A stretch of DNA of 64,000 nucleotides from assembly GCA_020205615.1 (NCBI GenBank), contig CM035162.1:42460464-42524463 (forward strand), in the 5' to 3' direction. The position numbers and the translations under genes are program-made. The notes under the pieces are model-generated. The model did not search any database. It was not told the DNA's origin and saw only the letters and a program-made list of their open reading frames with translations. Of the stretch, positions 1-10,110 are shown one piece after another. Positions within the stretch are counted from its first letter, which is position 1, and each line of letters begins with the position of its first letter. The stretch is from Panax quinquefolius (Eukaryota > Streptophyta > Magnoliopsida > Apiales > Araliaceae).

Positions 1-215
1 TCCAATGAGGAAGGCGTTGTTACCCTCACCCAAGATAAGCTGACAACGGTCTCTCTCTATCTCCCACTCTTTTATTGCTTTTATATATACTCCATCCTTC
101 CCACAAAAAAATTATCATTGCAAAATTTGTTAATGTTAAGTTAATTCTTTGATACAACAAAAATTGGTAAATGAGACTTTTTTTGGGGACAGTAATGTAC
201 ATGTATTTATATATA

Positions 216-245
216 CTAGTTGATAGCCCGTGCAATGCACGGGCT
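216..245 (-). other. Helitron 3' terminal hairpin and CTAG end
   Basis: A 21-nt palindrome (10-bp arms, AGCCCGTGCA pairing with its complement around one central base) lies 5 nt before CTAG on the minus strand. This hairpin is the replication terminator signal of rolling-circle Helitrons and is the strongest single marker of the element. Confidence 0.8.
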
Positions 246-525
246 AGTTTGAATAATATATTTAATAATTTGTAAAACATTCATGTCAAAAAATGACTCA
301 AAATACACAATTCATGTAATTACTTGATATGTTACAATTTAAAAGGACAGAAGTGTCATTCAACTGTTTTAAAAACATGTAAATTAGTTAAATTATTGTA
401 AACATAAAATTAAGAGATTGATGAATTCCATCAACAACATTCAGAAAATAATACAATTTGAAACAACAATCAACACACTATAAATTATGAAGTAAAACAG
501 TGCATAATTCAGTAATTAGTTTTAC

Positions 526-848
526 CCGTAAGTGCCTAATTGGAATAGTAATTCTGCAAATTCTCCTAGTGCATTCTCCAAGTCTGCCTTGTACTGAGAA
601 GACGTCACTTATTTGCCTATGTATTGGGTACATTCTTGTGGGACAACCTCAAAATCTCTAACATTGTTTAGCTCCACATTGATCCTCCAACTTTCACACA
701 AATTCTTCAAATTAGTGCCCACTACATCAAGCCTCTTCTTTCTTTGGTGCAAAATGTTCCAATTTGCAGTTACTAACCCAATGAATAGGGTTGTAAAAGC
801 TAGTACAGACAATGTGTTTTTTTCTCCCCATTGATATTTTCTCCTCAA
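526..848 (-). pseudogene. HAD subfamily IIIB (class B-like) acid phosphatase, first-exon fragment
   Basis: The minus-strand frame reads a hydrophobic N-terminal segment (about residues 13-30, signal or anchor like), then CESWRINVELNN, DFEVVPQEC and, after a stop at 608-606, TSSQYKADLENAL. These blocks follow the N-terminal part of plant vegetative-storage-protein/acid phosphatase proteins of the HAD IIIB group (family knowledge). The stop replaces the tyrosine expected in a KYMTS-type motif, so one base change (TAC to TAA) explains it. The frame runs on to a plausible splice donor at 525-524. The downstream HAD catalytic exons with the DVDDT motif are not found nearby. It sits inside the Helitron in the same orientation, which suggests capture. 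A start at 848 (ATG) is assumed. Confidence 0.7.
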
Positions 849-3785
849 GTAAGAAGAAATAAAGAGAATGGAGTAATATAGTAATTCTTAGTACGAAAGT
901 GAATGGTGATCATTGTAGGCTCACATGGGTTGTGGCTTGTGGGGTATAATGTCACCTTTGTACAAAACTATCAACTAAAATAACATACTTGAAATTTACA
1001 AACCTAATAGTGAAAAACTTTGTATTATGCACTGCTGTTAAAAAAATGCTTTAGTCTTGTACCTCATTTATTGAATGATAAAGACCAATACCATCACCAC
1101 CAGCACAAAATGCCTTATCACTGTCCTTCATAAAACTTAAAACTAATCATCAGTCACTTCATATCATATTCATTAAACAAATGTACTCCAAAACATATTA
1201 GCAATTATAAAAGAAAAAAAAAAGTTGGGGAAACCAATAATGAATACTATTTCTAAGAGATTACCTTCAAAGTCAATATCTAGGTTATTTTCCCAACTTT
1301 GGTATAACTTTAGTAGCCTAACCACCTGAAAACACCATCAACTATGACTTCAAAATAATATATATGAGCCACCCTGATATAAAGTTTTTTTTGTACTTTT
1401 AATCTCCCAATAGGAAAACCACGATTGATAACCTGTTTACTCAAGTCATTAAATTACTCTTTTTCAATATTCTTCATTTCGGCCATATCATACATGTGAC
1501 CACATTTAACGAAAATCATTTTCCTCTCGCCGAAAATAAGCTTCAATTCCTTCTCAATTCAATTTGCAGCTTTCATTCCATTATTAGTTTCACCCAAAAA
1601 CCAAGAACAATTGATAAATGTTTGAAGTAGTTTAGAGAGAAGGAAAATATATGGAATGGGTCGGATAACAATTAACATGGGACATGTGATGTAGGAACAG
1701 GACTTGTGAAGATTGGGCTGATAAGATATATAAATACTAAATATTTGTCAAAAGTCCACCCGGGCTAGAGCCCACGCCCATGGGTGGCTCCGCCCTTGAC
1801 CATAACCCTAGAAAATAAATAGCTGAATCCACGAAAATCATATCAAACTGGGTGGTTGCATTTCATCATCTTCAGTACAAATAAGGCAGAGATAGTAGAA
1901 TCTTGACCCGACCCTAAGAAAAAAATAATCTTTCAAACGTTGAGATGAATTAGCAAAACCAGAAAATAAAATTCATCTAATCAGACAATAGCATGCACCA
2001 AGAGATAATTACTTCAAAATATAAAGCAAGTAGACATTTTTGACAAAGCAGACCCCGATTCATAAGGCAAAGACGCAATAGATTCACCATTACCATTTCA
2101 ACAATAAAACAATATATAAAATTAATGATGGTCTCGGCATAAAAGTGATTATATACAGTTATAATCAAAACCCAGTTAAACAAATCAATCGAACTAAACT
2201 TTGATTTACTATATAGCAAAGTGCATGAACAAATTCTCAAGAAAATTGACATGGAACTTAAATTAAAAAAATAAAAAAGACCCAGATAAGAAATCACCTC
2301 AAAGAGAAAGCAGCGCAGCGGGCGTTTTCTCAGTTGCGGGACTACTTGTTTTTGAGGGGTTGCAAACACCACCATCTCTCCTTGAAATGATTGAAGAAAT
2401 TGAAACAACCAAGACAGAGAGAAAATGGGGTATATAATCACAATTATGCAATTAAACCAATAACAACGTTAATCATCTTAGACAATCAAAATCAAAAACT
2501 CCAAACTAAATAACTCATCCTTCACCCTCAAATCCAAGTAACGATTGAAAGTTCAATCAACCAACAGTACATCAAAATCAAAGTTTCTATTGAAATTACT
2601 TATTCAACAATCAACAATAGACCATTAAATTATGAAAAACAACATGAAATTTAGAGAGAAAATTAAATTAATATACCTCGTGAACGAAGGGGTCTCCAAT
2701 TCAGGTTTAGAGATGTCGGAATGAAACATGAGAAAACAGAGTCACTACAAAGCATTATAGTTCAAGCAACTTAATCATTGGAAAATAATACCACAATTAT
2801 GCCTCAACAATTAACGAAAATTAAATCTAAAACCGAGATAAATTATTCAAGACTTTCATGCCAGATGAGTAAGGAGAACACACACACCCCTCTGTTCAAA
2901 AATGAATCTTTTTTAAAAAAAAATTGTCCCACCATTAGAGTCTAATTAGTAGAGTTAACTAAAAATTGACGTATCAATCTCAATATTATTATTTTAAATG
3001 TGAAAATAACAACTGTTCTTAAAATGTATACATAGAGACTAAATAAATGAAGAAACTAAAACAAACATATTCACATTTACTTGAGCAAATGTTACTAATT
3101 AGTCAAATGTCAACCAAAACCCAACATTCAAACAACCCAGAAGAGAAAATTAAACAAATCCCAGATAAAAAATTCGACCCATCATGCTAATCAAAAAAGA
3201 AATCGACCCATCAACAACTGAATTAAATTACATACGTACATCGAGTTCAAGTAGAATCCACTCTTTGGTATTTGTAAGTTCTGTCTTGAATATGTGCGCC
3301 CTTTTTAGAAGAAGATTCTCGAGTCCAATTGACTTGCAGTTGCATTGATCAACTATTTCTTTCTAGTTTGGTTAGATAACCTATACTTTTCAATTACATG
3401 GGGATGGTTATGAATAGAAGTGCCAAATAGAAAATGGAAGGCAAAATTAATGCTGAATCACCAGTTGCCTAAAAAGGTCAAAAATAAAACTAAAAAATTC
3501 ATTCAACAATTGAATTTCATTCAAAAATAAAAAGGAAAACCTCAAAAAAAACAAAGGAAATAATCAACAATTGCCTGATTTGTTATCGAAATAGAATAAA
3601 TTGGATCGAAAAACCCTACAAATTACATCAAAAAATTTCAATAAAACAAAGAAAATAATTATCAATTATCGATATGCGGGGACGTGGGAAAAGTTACGAA
3701 TTAAATTTGCGCTCTTTTGAGGTTCGAGTCTCCTCGAGGGAAATGATTAAATTCGGATGGAAATTATCGAGTTTGTCGGAGAGAG
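849..3785. other. Helitron interior without recognised genes
   Basis: About 2.9 kb of AT-rich sequence. Two patches stand out. At 1750-1800 the minus strand reads AAGGGCGGAGCCACCC, resembling one end of a hAT-like MITE, but I found no partner end. At 2375-2298 on the minus strand a GC-richer frame opening MVVFATPQKQ runs into a GT donor-like site and could be another captured exon. Around 2885-2935 a degenerate CTCTGTTC-type sequence resembles a worn Stowaway-like end. None is firm. Confidence 0.3.
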
Positions 3786-4091
3786 ATGTGGGCGAAGTCG
3801 GTGGCATCTCAAGAGGGAACAAATATTGCATCTGCAGAGGGAACACAAACCAATGCTTACGAATCTCACGAAGATGAAGTTGATTCACAATCGATGCCTA
3901 TTGAATTATCTAAACCCGATGTTGAGCATGCCGAGAGATCAGATTCTTCAAACTGTCTCCAACAGAAGGAGTGCTCAGAAACAATATTTTATGAAGATTC
4001 AGGTTCACCGGAAGCCAAGTCCAGTATTCATGTGGATGAAGCTGAGGATGCACCAATTAGATCACAAAATGAAATCTTCTGCTTGATTTGA
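3786..4091 (+). CDS. Uncharacterised 101-aa ORF, possible captured gene fragment
   Basis: This ORF has protein-like composition: acidic, rich in Ser, Glu and Asp, with few of the Phe/Lys/Ile runs seen in chance AT-rich ORFs. The surrounding DNA (3670-4090) is GC-richer than the rest of the Helitron. No motif is recognised. It lies on the strand opposite to the Helitron and to the phosphatase exon, so it may be a separate capture, or the 5' coding exon of an unknown gene. It could also be spurious. Confidence 0.3.
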   Translation: MWAKSVASQEGTNIASAEGTQTNAYESHEDEVDSQSMPIELSKPDVEHAERSDSSNCLQQKECSETIFYEDSGSPEAKSSIHVDEAEDAPIRSQNEIFCLI

Positions 4092-4450
4092 GAGAACTTG
4101 AACTAAATGATGGTAATAATATTTGAGGCAAAACTTGAGGAAATTGTTTGGAAATAGATTTGTTTTTGATTAGAGAGAGACAGGCAATTGGGGCTTGGGG
4201 TACAATACCATGAACCGAAGGAATCGATTGAAAGTGAAAGAAGAGCAAGAGGTGATAAATAAAGAAGATGAAGAGAATGAGGGTTAATTGAGGAGATGGA
4301 AGAGTGGGGAAGGCGAAGAGACGATTTATGAGAGGAGAAATAACCGAGTTAACTCATAATTAATTAAGAGTTGACTCGGTTGTTGATTTGAAATTGATTT
4401 TAAAATTGATTTTAAAGATAGGCTGTGCTATATTTATATATAAGTATTGA

Positions 4451-5084
4451 TTCTCAATATAATGTGAAATTTGTTCGGGGTTTTCTTTTATAGGTCCAAC
4501 AACAATGAATGTTCAAGTCTTAACAGAGTGTTAGATTCGTAAATATTGACAAGTGTATCCCAAAACAACTTCCCAGAATATATGATTTCTGAGACATAAG
4601 CAAGTAAACCACCAATTGATAGTAATCATTATACTATCGTCTTTTTCAAAACAATTTCCAAGATATCATATAAGAGATATACATTATACAACAGATCCAA
4701 ATTAAATTTTACACGTGTACACGCATATTAAATTATCTCATTTAGGATACTCTTGGATATCATAAGTAACAATTGAATTTCCCCATGAAAATACCCATAT
4801 GTGCTAATTACTTAATCAACTAATTTTGCAATTCCCGAACAATAAAAAATAGTTAACATTTTACTTCAATTTTAAGCATGCATAAAATACTAATCATGTT
4901 AAATGCACACATAAAATGTCCTAGAGCCTTTGAATTGAAAAATTAAATATTTGCAATGACCTTACATAAAATCTTAAGACACAAAAGTCTTCATAGTCTT
5001 TCATCAAAGATCCTTTTATCAACTTCCTGAAATTGCACAATAAATAATTTAATACAAAATCTCAAGTCATCATCAAAACAACAA
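4451..5084. other. AT-rich intergenic stretch
   Basis: No ORF, terminal repeat or recognisable family is seen between the Helitron end and the LTR remnant. Confidence 0.4.
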
Positions 5085-6560
5085 GGTTAGAATATTAACA
5101 AGTCAACACTTAGACTAACACACTTCCTTTTAATTCACATTAACTATTTCAGTTTGTTAATCAAGAACACAATAGTAGATATAACCATCTCTCTTCAATG
5201 CATTATACCCATATCAACTTAAATCCACAGATGATAGAATTAAGAAGAACACCCAAATTAACTAATTCACTATCTCTATGTGAATTACAATTAAAGAAAG
5301 TTTAATCACAAGTTCTTATAAGATTATGCGCGATGTATATTTATATCTCTATCCTATACATAAATTATGAATCCCAACAATATGCAGAAATCACAATCAC
5401 ATGCCACTATGATTAGGTCTAAACCCATATTTTATCTCTCGAGTTCATATAGATTCACAAGGAATTGGTGATCAAGCAATTCATTAATTAAGCATAAACC
5501 ATAATAGACGAATCTGAAAATAGCCTCAATGAATTAAAATAAAAGCATGTCAACCTTTGTTACACAAAAAGATCGGGATAAATCAATTTTTGGTACCTGT
5601 ACTGGGACACGACTTACAATTTGATACCCGAAGTGAAAAATGTTACACTCTGTTAAACATTAGGAACACGACTTACAATTTGATACCCGAAGTGAAAAAA
5701 GTTACAAACTGGTGATTGTACTCAATTTTTTTTTAATCTGGTGTTTGTACTTTACAATTTTTAAATAATCGTTAAAATTGATCCAACGGGAGAGACAAAC
5801 ATACAGAGAGAGAAGCGAAGTTGACGCGAAGAAGATCCTCGATATTTTGTTCCATTTTTTCTTGCCTCACACATTCACACCATTGCTCCACAGTGGCACT
5901 GACTTGGGAATTCTGGTGTAATCCATTCGTTTTTGTTACATGAACTACAATCTTCTTCCCCGATTTCATTTACGATTCCACTCCAAGACGAGCTCATCCT
6001 TTCAATTAAACACTGAAAACCCTTTAATAAATATATGGGAACCAGTAATCAATGGAGAATCAAGACAAGAAGAATGAGAGAAGAAGGACAGAAGAAGAGA
6101 ACCCTAATTTTCAAATAGAATAAAGATAAAACCTTACTGTTTAACGGAGTGTAACATTTTTCGAGTACAATCACAAATTTGTAACTTTTTTCACTTCGGG
6201 TACCAAATTGTAAGTCGTGTCTCTAATGTTTAACGGAGAGTAACATTTTTCGAGTACAATCACCAGTTTGTAACTTTTTTCACTTTGGGTATCAAATTGT
6301 AAGTCGTGTCCCAGTACAAATACCAAAAGTTGATTTATCCCCAAAAAGATCCATTGTAGACTTAAAAAGTAAAAACAATAAATAGAACCACTGCTCTTCT
6401 TCAATCGCGTTCGTAATCCTCGTGCTCCGACTCCTCGCTTCAATCCTCCAAATTGTGATCCAAAGTTAGGGTTCTTATTAATGATGATGATAATAGATGA
6501 TAGATACTGATAGATGCCTCCTTTTATGCTCTCCTAATCGCGTCCTAAATCCACCAGCCA
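5085..6560 (-). repeat. Old Athila-type LTR remnant, split by a MITE
   Basis: The plus strand at about 5090-5545 follows, with many substitutions, the LTRs of the Athila-like element at 25.6-26.1 kb. Shared blocks include TTAATCAAGAACAC, CTCAAATCCACA (here CTTAAATCCACA), TATCTCTATGTGAA and GATCAAGCAATTCAT. After the MITE the match seems to resume weakly at AGATCCATTG (about 6348) and the CCTCC region near 6440. No coding remnant accompanies it. Its divergence suggests a much older insertion than the 25-37 kb element. The outer limits are approximate. Confidence 0.55.
5575..6341. mobile_element. Mutator-like MITE with long TIRs and 10-bp TSD
   Basis: The ends are inverted repeats beginning GGGATAAATCAA on each side, with the match continuing for well over 100 bp. 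The 10-bp sequence CAAAAAGATC occurs directly outside both ends (5565-5574 and 6342-6351). A 9-11 bp target duplication with long TIRs is typical of Mutator-like elements. Inside each TIR a block reading ACGACTTACAATTTG...GTTACA is itself repeated in tandem. There is no transposase ORF in the 767 bp, so it is non-autonomous. The central part (5770-6120) holds a short GC-richer stretch that I do not recognise. Confidence 0.85.
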
Positions 6561-7677
6561 AAGATCTCCAGTTAGAATCAAACCAGAACACTTCCATGTA
6601 TAACAGTAGCATGCTTTTTTGCCCGTAGGATTTTTGAATCGATGAAGCGCAAACGGTGGTACTTAAAATCTTAACGACGTGTAACCCATACGATGGGTGA
6701 ATTGGCTTGGTGAAGGCCCGCCCCGGCGGGTATGCTTGCTATAATTTTGTCGCTGTCAAGGCAGCGAGTCACCGCTACTGGGATGTTGGGCAGCTGCTGG
6801 GAAAGATCGTTGTGGGTCATCTCCAGATCGCAATGCGGTATTTATTAGGGTAGTTCACACGCCCATTGCTGAGCTCGTTTGAGGGCCATTGACAGGCGCA
6901 ACAACCCAACAAAAAATAAGATTACATTAATACAACTTATAGCTTGAAAAAGGAGAATTTTATACCTGGAGAATATTAAAACATATACTGTATACGAGTA
7001 GTTAGATATATTCCGAATTCTCTCTCAAGTCAAGGTCTCTTCAGCTCTTCTTTTATTACAGGTTGAATTATCTCCCTCAAGGCAGATGCGTCTTGAAGGG
7101 CTTGAATATAGGTTTTAAATTATTTGTGTGTGTTAGAGAGAGAGTAATTAAGAAAAAAGGGAAAAATGTACCATTTCTAAATCTTTCATTTTGAATCTTT
7201 CTGGAGCTGCTTTAAGGAAGAGTTCCATAAAGCTTAAAGAGTTCCATAAAGTACAGAATAAAGAGACCACAATCGTACGTGTTTGTTTGTTGAGGAACCT
7301 GATGGAGAAATCAAGGAATATAATATAACAGTTAAAATATAGAGAAAATAATGGTTTGTAGGCATGCTTTCAAACAAGAAAGCAAACATCAAATCTGAGG
7401 CACTCACAAAAGAGATTACCTCAACTGTTTTACTGACGATTCTAGCTGGGAGATTTTGGCAGATGTTGTCTGCAATTGGAATATCTGAAGAACTTCCTCT
7501 TTTCAGATTGTTCCACTCCTGTATCAAAAACCTACAAACAGATTTACTTATATTTAAGTTAGAAAACAAACTAGTTAAGAAAGCAAATTAGTGAAAAATT
7601 CCCAAATGATTCATGAGAATAAATGAAAATATTACCCAAAATTGTTTTTAATTAGTTACAAGACAAGACCTACATTG

Positions 7678-7796
7678 ATTAAAAATTGCAAATTATAGGA
7701 CTGACCGCAGCTTGTTTATTGCATATCATAAAGCATATGTTTGCAAATTATAGGACTGACCGTAGCTTGTTTATTGCATATCATAAAGCATATGTC
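7678..7796. repeat. Tandem duplication of about 59 bp inside a Ulp1 intron
   Basis: GCAAATTATAGGACTGACCG and the following TTGTTTATTGCATATCATAA occur twice in a row. The right arm has the same doubled unit at about 10441-10565. The tandem duplication therefore existed before the inverted duplication. Confidence 0.8.
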
Positions 7797-8209
7797 AGTT
7801 AGTTGGCAAGGGTCTCATTTTTCTTACCATTCGGTGTTATTGAAAATGACTTCACTCGAGTGTAGTCGGAACGAATCTAAATGAAGTAAAATTGGACCCG
7901 CGTCTTCTTCCTGGGCCGGAAAGCAAATAATCTCCAATGCTACCTGTATAATATAAAAACAAAAACAAAAAAGTTTGAGAAATTTAACACGTCCTTTTCT
8001 TGGGTAGGGAGAGAAATAATAGAGCTACTCGTTAAGATCGAAACTTTCTTAAGTTCCATAAAGATCTTGAAAATTAGCTTTAAAAACTTACGTTTTGAAG
8101 ATTGGAAGAAGTATGTATGTATTTCAGGTTTCCTTTCCACCAACTCCTTAACTTCACACATGAAGTTTTCTTGGACCCCTTCTACAAATCGTCGACTAAG
8201 TAATTCTTT

Positions 8210-8212
<3 letters not shown>

Positions 8213-8246
<34 letters not shown>
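8213..8246. repeat. (TA)n microsatellite, left arm
   Basis: Uninterrupted alternating AT. It corresponds to the longer tract at 10062-10107 in the right arm. Confidence 0.95.
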
Positions 8247-8248
<2 letters not shown>

Positions 8249-9134
8249 GCATGATTGAATGCAAGAATATTAAAAATTATGGCATCAAACATGTCATATT
8301 GTGAATAAACCATTAGTTTAGACAGAATTTTTTTTCCAAAAAATACAAGGATAAGGAAAAAATAAGGCTCAATTGCATTTTGGTGGATATTTTATATGGC
8401 AGGTTGAATAAAATAAATTATTTTGTTATTCTATGCGCATGGAAAAAATTCTGTAAGTAGATTTTTTCCAAAAAAAGTTTGGAATGAAAATTCAGATAAT
8501 ACCATATGAGCTCTACCAGATAAAGGGCATTAGACAATGCTGAAGAATTTTTTTAGATAAAATGGAGACAAGTTCATATATTTTTGGCAATCTGCCAAAT
8601 TTACAATGTTTTAGTTTGCAGTGTGCCAAGCTAGAATCAAGATGTTCTTTACAGGTTTAAGAACTGTAGAGAGAGAAACCTTTTGTCCATTTCAAGAACC
8701 AACTTTGTGTAGAAAAATGAGCTGAAAAAATGACAATCTTTTGAAGACATTGTCCTCTGCAAATATCTAGCCAAAAAGAAACCGAGAATTGGTGAAAATA
8801 AAATGGCAATCTCAAATAGCAAATTCAAGAAGAAAAAAAAATGTTCCCCATAGTATCCCAAAGCTGAAAGCATTCCCTGGACACTGCATACTCTATCTTA
8901 ACATAACCTTACGAATTTACCTCATGTATAAATCAATAAGCTCTCATATAATGTAGGATTCAGGAGCAAGACTTTTCAAGACCGTAGATTCCCAGTCATC
9001 CTGTCCACACATGCCACTGCATACACATGCCACTACATCCACACAGGAGGAGAAAGATTATGGTATACCTTCATGGATAGTGGAAGCTTGTTAATGTAAA
9101 AAGGAATTGCATGGAGAGCAAATGAATTGCTAGA

Positions 9135-9311
9135 GCATGACCACTTTGTTTTTCAAGAAACCTTTTAAACTTCTTGAAGATACTAAAAACATTATATTTG
9201 TCTTATAAAGAAAACCCATGTCATTCTAGTAAAATCATCAATAAAGAAAATAAAGTACCTATTGTTCCCATGAGAAGTAGTGGCCATTTCCACACATACG
9301 TCGGTGAACAA
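9135..9311 (-). pseudogene. Ty1/copia integrase fragment in the loop of the inverted duplication
   Basis: On the minus strand one frame reads NRYF, FFIDDFTRMTW and VFFIR, followed in another frame by a YLQEV/KKFKRF-type block and SGHA. These are the signature of the copia integrase core around its first catalytic Asp. Just outside, in the inner end of the right arm, LELVH appears in the same orientation. Frameshifts are present and no other pol domain is seen. The fragment separates the two arms, so it is either the spacer at which the fold-back formed or a later insertion. Confidence 0.6.
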
Positions 9312-9539
9312 GCTCTAGCACTTCCTTTGCTCTCCATGCTTCCACTATCCATGAAGGTATACCATAATCTTTCTCCTCATGTGTGGATGCAGTGACATGT
9401 GTGGACAGGATACTGGGAATCTAAGGTCTTGAAAAGTCTTGCTTCTAAATCCTACGGAGAACTTATTGATTTATACATGAGGTAAATTCGTAAGGTTATG
9501 TTAAGATAGCTTATGCAGTGTCCAGGGCATGCTTTCAGC

Positions 9540-10059
9540 TTTGGGATACTGTGGGAACATTTTTTTTCTTCTTGAATTTGCTATTTGAGATTGCCATTTC
9601 ATTTTCACCAATTCCCGGTTTCTTTTTGGCTAGATATTTATTTGCAGAGGACAATGTCTTCAAAAGATTCATATTTTCAGCTCATTTTTCTACACAAAGT
9701 TGGTTCTTGAAACGGGCAAGGAAAATATATGAACTTGTTTCCATTTTATCTCAAAAAATTCTTCAGCATTGTCTAATGCCCTTTATCTGGTAGAGCTCAT
9801 ATGGTTTGATCTGGATTTTCATTCCAAACTTTTTTTGTGGAGAAAATCGATGACTTACAGAATTTTTTCCATGCCCATAGAATAACAAAATAATTTATTT
9901 TATTCAACCTGCCATATAAAATATTTACATGTAGTGGAACCTTATTTTTTCCTTATCATTGTATTTTTCGAAAAAAAATTCTCTGTCTAAACTAATGGTT
10001 TATTCACAATATGACATACTTGATGCCATAATTTTTAATATTCTTGCATTCAATCATGC

Positions 10060-10110
<51 letters not shown>

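Larger units (their letters stand above)
216..4450 (-). mobile_element. Non-autonomous Helitron carrying gene fragments
   Basis: On the minus strand the unit ends with a GC-rich perfect palindrome (225-245), a 5-nt spacer and CTAG (219-216). This is the standard Helitron 3' terminus. The minus-strand 5' end is placed at 4450, where TC follows a host A and leads into an AT-rich start before a GCACAG-type motif. The flanks are A on the left (215) and T on the right (4451), matching insertion into an AT dinucleotide without target duplication. No Rep/helicase ORF is present in the 4.2 kb, so it would need an autonomous helper. It holds an acid phosphatase exon in the same orientation and an unknown ORF on the opposite strand. 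The 3' end is well supported; the 5' end is less certain because Helitron 5' ends are short and weak. Confidence 0.7.
7030..8873 (-). pseudogene. Ulp1-type SUMO protease (C48) C-terminal gene fragment, left copy
   Basis: Exon-like blocks in order on the minus strand: RYLQRTMSSKDCHFFSSFFY (about 8757-8690, matching the region before the catalytic core); a block ending KPEIHTYFFQSSKR (about 8160-8096); HW followed by IICFPAQEED and ILLHLDS (about 7937-7875); EWNNLKRGSSSDIPIADN (about 7520-7465); and PQQTNTYDCG (7290-7266). The family triad His (HW), Asp (LDS) and Cys (DCG) is present. A last exon with ASALRE is at about 7075-7030, with stop TGA at 7032-7030. Ulp1 enzymes process SUMO precursors and remove SUMO from proteins. 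Damage includes a 7-bp deletion just after HW relative to the right copy, an 18-bp duplication after the Cys exon giving an early stop, and a degraded last exon. The C-terminal WF...ASALR motif, intact in the right copy, points to the OTS/ULP1D branch (inference). The N-terminal exons are missing. Confidence 0.8.
6625..9134 (+). repeat. Left arm of a 5-kb inverted duplication
   Basis: Read as reverse complement, this arm matches 9312-11638 nearly end to end. Easily seen anchors are AATGGCCCTCAAAC (about 6880 and 11400), the (TA)n tracts, the Ulp1 exons and ATACCTTCATGGATAGTGGAAG (about 9065, reverse complement at about 9345). The outermost paired motif is GTAGG...GGGATTTTTGAA at 6625 and 11638. 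The arms differ by many substitutions and small indels, so the duplication is not recent. No clear terminal TIR or target duplication was found at the outer ends. Confidence 0.85.

Noticed and set aside
1..280. Minus-strand 84-aa ORF at the window start, and a CTCCATCCTTCCCACAAAAAAATT stretch like a Stowaway end
   Set aside because: The ORF has AT-rich chance composition and overlaps the Helitron terminus. Only one possible Stowaway end is visible, with no inverted partner or TA duplication.
1977..2441. 154-aa minus-strand ORF in the Helitron
   Set aside because: Mostly Phe/Leu/Ile-rich translation of AT-rich DNA. Only its first 26 codons after an internal ATG look exon-like, so the whole ORF is not called as a gene.
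7940..8161. Independent gene MCEVKELVERKPEIH.. in each arm
   Set aside because: It is the same exon-like block of the Ulp1 pseudogene running into its intron, not a separate gene.
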